A stretch of 9,060 nt of DNA from the NCBI GenBank assembly GCA_026786065.1, contig JAJAYS010000256.1:1-9060 (forward strand), read 5' to 3'. The notes under the pieces are model-generated. The model was not told where the DNA came from, did not search any database, and was given only the letters and a program-made list of their open reading frames with translations. This DNA is from Polaromonas sp. (lineage in GTDB: Bacteria; Pseudomonadota; Gammaproteobacteria; Burkholderiales; Burkholderiaceae_C). Shown piece after piece: positions 1 to 5,738 of the stretch (position 1 is the first letter of the stretch; each line of letters opens with the position of its first letter). The position numbers and the translations under genes were made by a program.

Positions 1-273
1 GCGCCGCGCGGCATGCTCGAATTCTGGGTCGATCCGGCTTCGCCTTATTTCAAGCCGCTGTTTGCCGACGAGGGCAAAGAGTTCATCCTGTTTTGCGGTG
101 CCGGCTGGCGCAGCGCGCTGGCCACCAAGACGCTGCAGGACATGGGCCTGCGCAACGTGGCGCACATCGATGGCGGTTTTGCCGAATGGCAAAAGCAGGG
201 TGCGCCGACCGAAACGCTGGAAGAACGCAAGGCCGCCAAAGACCGCAAGGACGGCCAGACCGGCAAGGTTTGA
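1..273 (+). CDS. Rhodanese-like domain protein, 3' part (5' end outside window)
   Basis: Single-domain sulfurtransferase of the rhodanese family, which moves sulfane sulfur through a cysteine persulfide; the partner is unknown. The reading frame is open from base 1 (A-P-R-G before the first Met at 13), and R-G-M-L-E-F-W followed by D-P-A-S-P-Y is typical of the interior of rhodanese domains, so the true start lies upstream and the Met at 13 is internal. The active-site loop FCGAGWRS holds the catalytic Cys (codon 94-96), and it is followed by the usual GLRNVAHIDGGFAEWQ segment that ends the domain. The C-terminus is a short charged tail rich in Lys, Arg and Glu. The stop TGA (271-273) overlaps the ATG of the next gene by one base, so the two are probably translationally coupled. 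Family assignment is firm; the biological sulfur acceptor cannot be inferred. Confidence 0.9.
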   Translation, partial: APRGMLEFWVDPASPYFKPLFADEGKEFILFCGAGWRSALATKTLQDMGLRNVAHIDGGFAEWQKQGAPTETLEERKAAKDRKDGQTGKV

Positions 274-695
274 TGCCGCGGCGGTTGCCCGTCGGACCCT
301 GCTCCTGCGGCAGGCTGGACCCGCATAAAAAGCCGCTGGTTTTTGCAGCCTGTTGCGGCCGCTATCTTGACGACTTTGCGGATACGCCCGCACCCGACGC
401 CGAGTCGCTGATGCGCTCGCGTTACTGCGCCTTTGTGCTGGGGCGGGCGGACTACCTGCTCGCCACTTGGCATGCCAGCCATAGCCCGCAGGCCATCGAC
501 TTTGATCCTGATGTGAAGTGGTTGGGGCTGGAGGTGCGCCAGCATCGCCAACTGGACGAGGCCCACGCTGAAGTCGAATTCATCGCCCGCCAGAAAAGCC
601 CCGGCGCGCCGGCGGTGCGGCTGTACGAACGCAGCCGCTTCGTCAAGGAAGGTGCGCTTCTGCGTTGGTACTATCTGAATGGAGACCGCCTCTAA
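273..695 (+). CDS. YchJ/UPF0225 family protein with SEC-C-like cysteine motif
   Basis: A 140-residue protein of the YchJ (UPF0225) family, whose function is not established. The N-terminus carries a SEC-C-like metal-binding pattern: C10-S-C12 and C27-C28 (PCSCG ... ACCGRYL), expected to bind zinc. The family core follows: a LMRSRYCAFVLG helix (about residues 46-57), DYLLATWH, WLGLEV and a C-terminal VEFIAR ... ERSRFVKEG ... WYYLNGD segment, the NTF2-like fold of the family. The start at 273 was chosen because the Cys motif begins 9 residues later, as in relatives, because AAGG lies at 265-268, and because ATG overlaps the preceding stop. The same frame is open further upstream (to 93), but that stretch is antisense-like noise inside the rhodanese gene. 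It is the second gene of a small operon with the rhodanese. Confidence 0.9.
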   Translation: MPRRLPVGPCSCGRLDPHKKPLVFAACCGRYLDDFADTPAPDAESLMRSRYCAFVLGRADYLLATWHASHSPQAIDFDPDVKWLGLEVRQHRQLDEAHAEVEFIARQKSPGAPAVRLYERSRFVKEGALLRWYYLNGDRL

Positions 696-739
696 TTTTG
701 AGAAGAATAGGCCGATAGCCCAGCAAATACGGGCGTTAG

Positions 740-765
740 CAGCTATTAACTTAATAGCAAATGGA
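740..765 (+). repeat. AT-rich 26-bp intergenic snippet, copy 1 of 2
   Basis: Begins CAGCTA and ends ATAGCAAATGGA; it matches positions 3536-3561 at 20 of 26 bases, with the final 12 bases identical. It lies in the 90-base gap between the YchJ-family and AtuA genes and stands out by its high A+T content. Its last bases run into GGAAG (763-767), a Shine-Dalgarno-like sequence. Similar snippets seem familiar to me from Comamonadaceae intergenic DNA, but I cannot verify this here. Confidence 0.5.
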
Positions 766-785
766 AGTCATTCAAATGCACACCG

Positions 786-2135
786 ATGGCCCTTGAGACG
801 AAGCCTTTCCGCATCGGATCGGGTGCGGGCTATGCCGGTGACCGCATTGACCCGGCGCAAGACCTTGCCGAGCGCGGCCAGCTCGATGCGCTGGTGTTTG
901 AATGCCTGGCAGAACGCACGATTGCCCTCGCGCAACTGCGGCGCAGCCGCGACCCGCAGCACGGCTACGACCCGCTGTTAGAGGCCCGCATGCGGGCGGT
1001 GCTGCCAGCCTGTGTGGCGCAGGGCGTCACCGTCATCACCAACATGGGCGCGGCCAACCCGCTGGCCGCCGGGCAGGCGGTGCTGCAGGTCGCGCGCAGC
1101 GTGGGGCTGATGCAGCTGCGCGTGGCCGTGGTCACCGGCGACGACGTGCTGCCCTGGATGCGGGCGCACGACGTGCCGCTGCTCGATTCGGCCGACAGCG
1201 TGCGCAGTCTCGATGGCCGGCTGATCTCGGCCAACGCCTACCTCGGGGCCGACGCGCTGCTGCCGGCGCTGGCGGCCGGGGCCGATGTCGTGGTTACCGG
1301 CCGCGTTGCCGATCCGGCGCTGTTTCTCGCGCCCTTGATGCACCACTTCGGCTGGCAGGCAGACGACTGGCCTCGCTTGGGCCGGGGCATTGCGGTGGGC
1401 CATTTGCTCGAATGCGCGGCGCAGGTCAGCGGCGGCTATCTGGCCGATCCGGGCTTTGTCGATGTGCCGGGCCTGCATAACGTCGGCTTTCCGCTTGCCG
1501 AGGTGCAGGCGGACGGCCGCGCCGTCATCACCAAGCTCACCGGCACTGGCGGGCGGGTGGACCGGCTCAGTTGCACCGCGCAGCTGCTCTATGAAATAGA
1601 AGACCCGGCGCGCTACCTGCAGCCCGACGTGGTGGCGGATTTTTCAGGCGTTCGGTTCACTGAGCTGGGGCCGGACCGGATGCAGCTCAGCGGCGCGGGC
1701 GGCCAGCCACGGCCAGCACAGCTGAAGGCCACGCTCGGCTATTGCGACGGCTTCATTGGTGAGGGCCAGATTTCCTATGCCGGCCCGGGCGCGCGGGCGC
1801 GCGGCGAGATGGCGCTGGCGATTTTGGAGCAGCGCCTGATGCGGCGCGGCTTGGCGGCACGCGAGCACCGGGCCGAGCTGATCGGCGTCAACGCAATGCA
1901 CGGGCCGCTGCTGGGCACGGCGCACGAGCCGTATGAAGTGCGGGTGCGGCTGGCAGTACGCTGCGCCACCCAGGCCGAAGCCGAGATCGTCGGGCAGGAA
2001 GTCGAGGCGCTGTATCTGAATGGCCCGGCCGCAGGCGGCGGCGTCACGCAGTCGGTGCGTGAAGTGATTGCGGCGGCGTCGGCGCTGATTCCGCGTGACG
2101 CGGTGCGCCCGCAATGGCAGATGCTGTCATGCTGA
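786..2135 (+). CDS. AtuA-family (DUF1446) acyclic terpene utilization-like protein, large part
   Basis: A 449-residue protein of the AtuA/DUF1446 family. AtuA belongs to the citronellol/geraniol (acyclic terpene utilization) gene set of pseudomonads, but its reaction is not known, and relatives occur in many catabolic clusters. Family signatures are the N-terminal FRIGSGAGYAGDRIDPA (about residues 8-24), the FECLAERT strand and helix near 38-45, VITNMGAANP (about 83-92), VVTGRVADPALFL (about 168-180) and the glycine-rich KLTGTGGRVD (about 249-258). In longer relatives the C-terminal ferredoxin-like domain is fused; here it is the next gene, overlapping by 7 bases, and the two lengths add up to about that of a fused protein. 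The ATG at 786 gives the expected N-terminus, but it has no well-spaced ribosome site: GGAAG at 763-767 is 18 bases away and instead suits a six-codon ORF starting at 776. No signal peptide, so cytoplasmic. Substrate unknown. Confidence 0.88.
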   Translation: MALETKPFRIGSGAGYAGDRIDPAQDLAERGQLDALVFECLAERTIALAQLRRSRDPQHGYDPLLEARMRAVLPACVAQGVTVITNMGAANPLAAGQAVLQVARSVGLMQLRVAVVTGDDVLPWMRAHDVPLLDSADSVRSLDGRLISANAYLGADALLPALAAGADVVVTGRVADPALFLAPLMHHFGWQADDWPRLGRGIAVGHLLECAAQVSGGYLADPGFVDVPGLHNVGFPLAEVQADGRAVITKLTGTGGRVDRLSCTAQLLYEIEDPARYLQPDVVADFSGVRFTELGPDRMQLSGAGGQPRPAQLKATLGYCDGFIGEGQISYAGPGARARGEMALAILEQRLMRRGLAAREHRAELIGVNAMHGPLLGTAHEPYEVRVRLAVRCATQAEAEIVGQEVEALYLNGPAAGGGVTQSVREVIAAASALIPRDAVRPQWQMLSC

Positions 2136-2461
2136 AAAAGCTGAAGGAACTGAAAGTGCGCGACCTGGCGCTGGCCCGATCCGGCGACAAGGGCAACCGG
2201 GCCACCCTCAGCGTGATCGCCTACGACCTGGCCGACTACCCACGTCTGGAACGCGCGCTCAGCGCCGAGCGGGTGGCGCTGCACTACGCCGGTGTGGTGA
2301 ACGGCGCGGTGCAGCGCTTCACGCTGCCAGAGCTCGGCGCGCTGCATTTCGTGCTGCACGATGCGCTCGGTGGCGGCGTCACCTGCTCACTGGCGCTCGA
2401 CGCGCACGGCAAGACGCTGAGCGCGGCGATGCTCGATATTTCACTGGGCGACCTGGCCTAA
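2129..2461 (+). CDS. AtuA C-terminal-domain (ferredoxin-fold-like) small protein
   Basis: A 110-residue protein equal to the C-terminal domain of full-length AtuA proteins. The hallmark is LALARSGDKGNRATLSVIAY near the N-terminus, the conserved ARSGDKGN signature of that domain; further on are ALHFVLHDALGGGV and a C-terminal Leu/Gly-rich end. The ATG at 2129 lies inside the last codons of the large AtuA gene (7-base overlap), which suggests translational coupling and a two-subunit version of the fused enzyme. An ATG 15 bases upstream (2114) is also possible; I prefer 2129 because relatives reach the ARSGDKGN motif quickly after the start. Neither start has a clear Shine-Dalgarno sequence. The stop is 32 bases before the Bug-family gene, so the three genes are likely one transcript. 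Role inferred only from family and context. Confidence 0.85.
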   Translation: MLKKLKELKVRDLALARSGDKGNRATLSVIAYDLADYPRLERALSAERVALHYAGVVNGAVQRFTLPELGALHFVLHDALGGGVTCSLALDAHGKTLSAAMLDISLGDLA

Positions 2462-2482
2462 ACTGCGTTCACAAAATCTTTG

Positions 2483-2488
2483 AAGGAG
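2483..2488 (+). promoter_or_regulatory. Strong ribosome binding site (AAGGAG) of the Bug/TctC gene
   Basis: AAGGAG lies five bases before the ATG at 2494. It is the best Shine-Dalgarno match in the window, fixes the start of the solute-binding protein, and suggests this gene is translated more strongly than the AtuA pair upstream. Confidence 0.8.
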
Positions 2489-2493
2489 ACCCC

Positions 2494-3396
2494 ATGCGCC
2501 TCGCCATCCGTTCGATTGCCACGGTGTTCGCCACCGCGTTCGCCACCGTGCTGTGCGCCTCTGCCGCGCTGGCCCAGCCCTACCCGAACAAGCCGATCAA
2601 AGCCATCGTGCCGTTTGCCGCAGGCAGCGCGACCGACCAGATCGGCCGCGCCTTCGCGCAAAAAATGTCCGACACGCTCGGCCAGGTCATCGTGGTCGAG
2701 AACCGGGCCGGCGTCAACGGCATGCTGGGTGCCGATGCAGTGGCCAAGGCGGCGCCCGACGGCTACACCATCCTGATCGGCACCAACAGCACCAACGCCG
2801 CGCTCAAAAGCCTGATGAAGACGCTGCCCTACAACCAGGACACGGCGTTTGCGCCACTTGGCTACCTTGGCTCGGTGCCGCTGATCGTCGCGGTCAACAA
2901 CGACGTGCCGGCCAAGACCCTGCGCGAGTTCGTCAACCTGGCCAAGGCCAAGCCGGGCAACGTCACGTTTGCCAGCGCCAGCACGTCGCAGCTGGTGTCG
3001 TCTGAAATGCTGGCCAGCATGGCCGGCATCCAGATGACCAACGTGCCCTACAAAAGCGGCCCGGCCGCCATGACCGACCTGATAGGCGGGCAGGTGATGA
3101 TGTTCAGTGCCGACTTCGCCGTCACGCTGCCGCAGGTCAAGGGCGGCAAAATTCGCGGCCTCGCCGTCACCTCGGCCGAACGCTCGCCGGCGATTCCCGA
3201 GCTGCCCAGCGTCAATGAAGCGCTGGGCATCAAGGACTACGAACTGATCGCCTACTTCGCCATGTTCGCGCCCGCCGGCACGCCGGCCGACGTGGTGGCC
3301 AAACTCAACCAGGCCATCAACGCCGCCGCCAATAGCAAAGACTTGCAGGAGAAGTTCGCACCCATCGGCTTCCTGGTCGAGCCCGGCACGCCCTAA
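2494..3396 (+). CDS. Bug/TctC-type periplasmic solute-binding protein, truncated by an in-frame TAA
   Basis: Periplasmic substrate-binding protein of the tripartite tricarboxylate transporter (Bug/TctC) family, which captures carboxylates and related small organic solutes; the ligand is unknown. It has a clear Sec signal peptide (basic MRLAIR, hydrophobic stretch, cleavage about A27|Q28 after ALA). Family landmarks follow: QPYPNKPIKAIVPFAAGSATDQIGR (about 28-52), VVENRAGVNGMLGADAVAKAAPDGYT (about 67-92), VPYKSGPAAMTDLIGG (about 184-199) and the ELPSVNEA region (about 236-243). The protein stops after 300 residues at E-P-G-T-P followed by TAA (3394-3396), yet the same frame continues for 25 codons with the family's normal C-terminal helix. 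Full length would be 326 residues, the usual Bug size. No membrane partners (TctA/TctB) are present in the window, as is common for orphan Bug genes. The loss of the last helix probably impairs folding or binding, but expression is not excluded. Confidence 0.88.
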   Translation: MRLAIRSIATVFATAFATVLCASAALAQPYPNKPIKAIVPFAAGSATDQIGRAFAQKMSDTLGQVIVVENRAGVNGMLGADAVAKAAPDGYTILIGTNSTNAALKSLMKTLPYNQDTAFAPLGYLGSVPLIVAVNNDVPAKTLREFVNLAKAKPGNVTFASASTSQLVSSEMLASMAGIQMTNVPYKSGPAAMTDLIGGQVMMFSADFAVTLPQVKGGKIRGLAVTSAERSPAIPELPSVNEALGIKDYELIAYFAMFAPAGTPADVVAKLNQAINAAANSKDLQEKFAPIGFLVEPGTP

Positions 3397-3474
3397 GCGC
3401 TGGGCCAGCGCACCCAGAAGGAAACCGTTAAGTGGGCCAAGGCGATCAAGGACGCGAAGATTGAGCCGCAATAA
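3394..3474 (+). other. In-frame remnant of the Bug protein C-terminus behind a premature stop
   Basis: Starting with the TAA at 3394 and staying in the frame of the upstream gene, codons 3397-3471 read A-L-G-Q-R-T-Q-K-E-T-V-K-W-A-K-A-I-K-D-A, then K-I-E-P-Q, and end at TAA (3472-3474). This is the typical end of Bug proteins (GTPE-ALGQR ... KWAKAIKDA). The stop therefore most simply replaces a GAA or CAA codon by one base change. Confidence 0.85.
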
Positions 3475-3535
3475 GCCCACCGGGCCTGCATATTTAAGTA
3501 AAACTGGCTTGACGCCAAGGTAATACGACCGTGTA

Positions 3536-3561
3536 CAGCTACGTTTTTCATAGCAAATGGA
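3536..3561 (+). repeat. AT-rich 26-bp intergenic snippet, copy 2 of 2
   Basis: Begins CAGCTA and ends ATAGCAAATGGA; it matches 740-765 at 20 of 26 bases, with 12 identical bases at its 3' end. Its end supplies both an ATG (3557) and, with the next bases, the GGAGAG (3559-3564) that I take as the ribosome site of the HAD gene. It lies in the 97-base gap (3475-3571) after the Bug gene, which otherwise shows only a weak 4-bp hairpin (GCCC/GGGC, 3475-3485). Confidence 0.5.
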
Positions 3562-3571
3562 GAGTCCCGGT

Positions 3572-4252
3572 TTGAAGTTCGACGCTGTGCTGTTCGACTG
3601 CGACGGGGTACTGGTGGACAGCGAACCGATCACCAACGGCGTGTTGCGCGACATGCTGGACGACGCCGGCTGGGCGCTGACACTCGCCGAATGCATGCGC
3701 ATCTTCACCGGCCAGGCGGTGCGCGACCTGACTGCGCTAATCGAAGAAAAAACCCGGAAGCCGCTGACCGAATACTGGATGGACCAGTTTCGCCAGCGGC
3801 GCAACGCCGCGCTGGAGCGCGCCTTGCAGCCCATTGCCGGCGCGGTGCAGGCGGTACACGCGGTGCATGCGCAGTTTCGGGGCCGCATCGCCTGCGCGTC
3901 GGGCGCCGACCGTTTCAAGGTTGAGTTGCAGATCCGCAAATGCGGCCTGATGCCGTATTTCGACGGCCGCATTTTCAGCGGCCATGAAATGCCGCGCTCC
4001 AAACCCTGGCCCGACGTGTACCTGGCCGCGGCCGCCGCGCTGGGGGTGGATGCCAAACGCTGCCTCGTGGTGGAAGACACGGTGACCGGCGTGACGGCCG
4101 GCGTGGCGGCGGCCGCCACGGTGTTCGGCTACAACCCGCCCGACGCCGGGCACGATGCACCGGCGGCTTTGCGCAAGGCCGGTGCCACGATGCTTTTCAC
4201 TGACATGGCGGCGCTGCCCGCGCTGCTTGAGTTTTCTTCGCGGGCGACCTGA
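3572..4252 (+). CDS. HAD-superfamily hydrolase, phosphoglycolate phosphatase / beta-phosphoglucomutase type
   Basis: Haloacid dehalogenase-like phosphohydrolase, subfamily IA, which dephosphorylates or isomerises small phosphorylated metabolites; the substrate is not readable from sequence. All four HAD motifs are present (numbering from the TTG start): motif I LFDCDGVLVDS with nucleophile D9 and acid/base D11, motif II CASGADR with S110, motif III RSKPWPD with K144, and motif IV VVEDTVTGV with E168 and D169. The helical cap follows motif I, as in YieH/Gph-like enzymes. I prefer TTG at 3572 because GGAGAG (3559-3564) sits seven bases before it and the protein then begins MKFDAVLFDCDG, as many relatives do. 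The ATG at 3557 is also in frame and adds five residues, but it overlaps the ribosome site and the repeat. It is cytoplasmic and monocistronic, converging with LysR. A link to the AtuA operon is possible but unproven. Confidence 0.9.
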   Translation: MKFDAVLFDCDGVLVDSEPITNGVLRDMLDDAGWALTLAECMRIFTGQAVRDLTALIEEKTRKPLTEYWMDQFRQRRNAALERALQPIAGAVQAVHAVHAQFRGRIACASGADRFKVELQIRKCGLMPYFDGRIFSGHEMPRSKPWPDVYLAAAAALGVDAKRCLVVEDTVTGVTAGVAAAATVFGYNPPDAGHDAPAALRKAGATMLFTDMAALPALLEFSSRAT

Positions 4253-4290
4253 CGCACGGCCGATCTAGCTGCCGCACCGGCCCCACCGGC
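4253..4290. other. Convergent intergenic gap between HAD and LysR
   Basis: Thirty-eight very GC-rich bases separate the two converging stop codons. They contain only small symmetric elements (CGGC/GCCG, CCGG/CCGG) and no T tract on either strand, so I cannot support a rho-independent terminator here. Confidence 0.5.
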
Positions 4291-4959
4291 TTATCCCGTG
4301 AGGATGGGCCGCAAGGTGGGCAACTCTCGCAGCATGAATTCAAAGAACGCGGACACGCGCGGCGTGCGCCGCAATTGACGTGTCGTCAGCAGGCGCCAGC
4401 TGCGCGTCAGTTCGGTCACCGGCCCCCACACCCGCAGCAAGTCGGCCTCGGCGTCACCCAGCGCGGTGGGCAGCGCGGCCAGCCCCAGATTCGCCCTGGC
4501 AAAGTGCACCGTTCCCAACACGCTGCCACTGGTGGCGACCATTTTTGCGCTGGGCGCCACCTGCCGCAGCCAGAGCGTGGCCCGGTGCCCGGCCATCGTC
4601 TCGTCAAACCCGACCCAAGCGTGCTGCGCCAGATCCTGCGGTGCTTGCGGCGCGCCGTGTTGCGCCAAGTAATCGCGGCCACCGTACACCGCCCACAGCG
4701 AATCCGCGATCTTGCGGCCAATCAGCTGGCCATCGACCGTGTCGCCTGAACGCAGCGCCACATCGGCCTCGCCCTTGGCCAAGTCCACATAGTGGTCGCT
4801 CATCACAAACTCAACATGCAGGCCCGGGTGCAGGGTGTGCAAATGATCCAGCAGGCTCGAGCGGCTTATGCGCAGCACGATCGGCTCCGGGCAGGTTAGG
4901 CGGATGACGCCGTTGAGTGCCCGCGAGGAAGACTGCAAGAAGCGCTGCAACCCCAGCAT
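4291..4959 (-). CDS. Effector-domain half of the split LysR, possibly translated on its own
   Basis: A 222-residue open frame that starts with ATG directly after the TAG. On the minus strand GTGGAGCAG-TAG-ATG places GGAG six bases before the ATG, so reinitiation is mechanistically plausible. The product would hold the second part of the linker helix and the whole two-lobed effector-binding domain, with no DNA-binding part. I regard it primarily as the second part of a disrupted gene and list it because the start signals are good. No similar stand-alone protein is known to me. Confidence 0.4.
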   Translation of the reverse strand: MLGLQRFLQSSSRALNGVIRLTCPEPIVLRISRSSLLDHLHTLHPGLHVEFVMSDHYVDLAKGEADVALRSGDTVDGQLIGRKIADSLWAVYGGRDYLAQHGAPQAPQDLAQHAWVGFDETMAGHRATLWLRQVAPSAKMVATSGSVLGTVHFARANLGLAALPTALGDAEADLLRVWGPVTELTRSWRLLTTRQLRRTPRVSAFFEFMLRELPTLRPILTG

Positions 4960-5184
4960 CTACTGCTCCACAAGCTCGGCGTGCGGCAGCAGGTCCCGGC
5001 CATACCGAGTCAGCCGGTAGCCGGTGGCGCGCCGCTCGACCAGGGGCTGCCCGATGCGGCGTTCTAGCTCGACCAGGCGCCGCTGAACCGTCGATTGATC
5101 GACCTTAAGGGCTCGCCCTGCGGCGGTGCTGCTGCCGTGGCGGGCGACGGCCAGGAAGTGCTTCAGATCGTCCCAGTCGAACAT
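4291..5184 (-). pseudogene. LysR-family transcriptional regulator interrupted by an in-frame TAG
   Basis: Read from 5184 down, this frame gives a complete LysR-type regulator of about 297 codons, the normal family length, broken only by a TAG at 4962-4960 (codon 75). The first part is the winged helix-turn-helix: MFDWDDLKHFLAVARHGSSTAAGRALKVDQSTVQRRLVELERRIGQPLVER (residues 1-51), then the linker-helix start YGRDLLPHAELVEQ. After the stop the frame continues MLGLQRFLQSSSRALNGVIRLTCPEPI into the periplasmic-binding-like effector domain (VEFVMSDHYVDLAKGEADVALRSG, LWAVYGGRDYL). The stop probably replaces CAG, GAG or another one-step codon. It divides the DNA-binding from the sensor domain, so normal regulation is probably lost. 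The start has AGGGA seven bases upstream. It is divergent from the secreted cupin gene, the usual arrangement for a LysR target. Readthrough or separate translation of the second half remains possible. Confidence 0.85.
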
Positions 5185-5294
5185 TGGCGAGTCCCTATTG
5201 TTGCGGCACCATTATGCAAATTTGCGGCTGGCACCGAGCCCCTTGGTTGCCTAGACTGAAGTGCATCAGCAACTTTCGAAAGATGAGGCCCGTC
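5185..5294. promoter_or_regulatory. Divergent LysR/cupin regulatory region with palindrome GCAAATTTGC
   Basis: The 110 bases between the LysR start (5184, minus) and the cupin start (5295, plus) contain a perfect 10-bp palindrome GCAAATTTGC at 5216-5225, in an AT-richer stretch, 31 bases from the LysR ATG and 70 from the cupin ATG. A TAGACT (5252-5257) could be a weak -10 for the cupin, and CATAAT on the minus strand (5216-5211) a -10-like box for LysR; no good -35 accompanies either. LysR proteins usually bind such sites between divergent genes, but the classical T-N11-A spacing is not evident. Role inferred from position. Confidence 0.45.
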
Positions 5295-5738
5295 ATGCAG
5301 CAAAGTCACACTTCCCCGTCGGTCGCGGGTCTGGCCAGCCTGGCCAGATTGACCTGCCTGATCGGCATCGCGCTCAGTGTCGGTGCGCACGCGCAGACGC
5401 CGGGCCTGGCCGTGCCGACGCTGGTCCTCAAACAAAGCGTGCTCCAGATGCCCAAGTCGGATGCGCAGGAAGTCCGGGTATTGACTGCGTCGTTCAAGCC
5501 CGGCGACAAAACCGTGTTTCATTCGCACCGCTGGCCGGTCACCGTGTACGTGCTCGAAGGCCAGTTCTCGCTCGACCTTGAAGGCCAGCCGCTCACTGTG
5601 GTCAGCGCCGGACAGGCTTTTGTCGAGCCACCGAACGTCAAGATGACTGGGTACAACAAAAGCGCCACAGACGCGCTGCGGGTCGTCATTTTTTATGTGA
5701 GCGATATCGGGACGCCGTTTCTTGATCCGGCGCGCTGA
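5295..5738 (+). CDS. Secreted single-domain cupin protein
   Basis: A 147-residue exported beta-barrel protein of the cupin superfamily; its reaction is unknown. The Sec signal peptide has a hydrophobic core LARLTCLIGIALSVG (about 16-30) and probable cleavage AHA|Q (33/34). The cupin barrel covers about 60-135. Motif 1 aligns exactly with G(X)5HXH(X)3E(X)6G as G70, H76, H78 and G89, but the Glu is V82. Motif 2 aligns with G106, P112 and N121, but the His position is M117. Thus two of the four usual metal ligands are replaced. I start at 5295 because GAGG (5286-5289) lies five bases upstream and the signal peptide then has normal length; the frame is open back to 5184 and has another ATG at 5283. 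Divergent from, and perhaps controlled by, the damaged LysR. It could be a periplasmic binding or isomerase-like protein. Confidence 0.82.
   Translation: MQQSHTSPSVAGLASLARLTCLIGIALSVGAHAQTPGLAVPTLVLKQSVLQMPKSDAQEVRVLTASFKPGDKTVFHSHRWPVTVYVLEGQFSLDLEGQPLTVVSAGQAFVEPPNVKMTGYNKSATDALRVVIFYVSDIGTPFLDPAR

Noticed and set aside
93..272. N-terminal extension of the YchJ-family protein to base 93
   Set aside because: The extra 60 residues lie in a shadow frame of the rhodanese gene; the family begins near the CSCG motif and ATG 273 overlaps the upstream stop.
2095..2135. Programmed frameshift joining the two AtuA parts
   Set aside because: The small gene has its own in-frame ATG at 2129 within the overlap, split AtuA genes appear to be an ordinary arrangement, and no slippery heptamer is obvious.
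2458..4119. 553-codon open frame on the minus strand across the Bug and HAD genes
   Set aside because: It is antisense to two clearly recognised genes, has low-complexity His/Arg/Gly-rich content typical of GC-rich shadow frames, and crosses unrelated genes.
5184..5294. Upstream extension of the secreted cupin to 5184
   Set aside because: It would place 37 Cys/Trp-rich residues before the signal peptide and overlap the LysR start; ATG 5295 has GAGG at a good distance.
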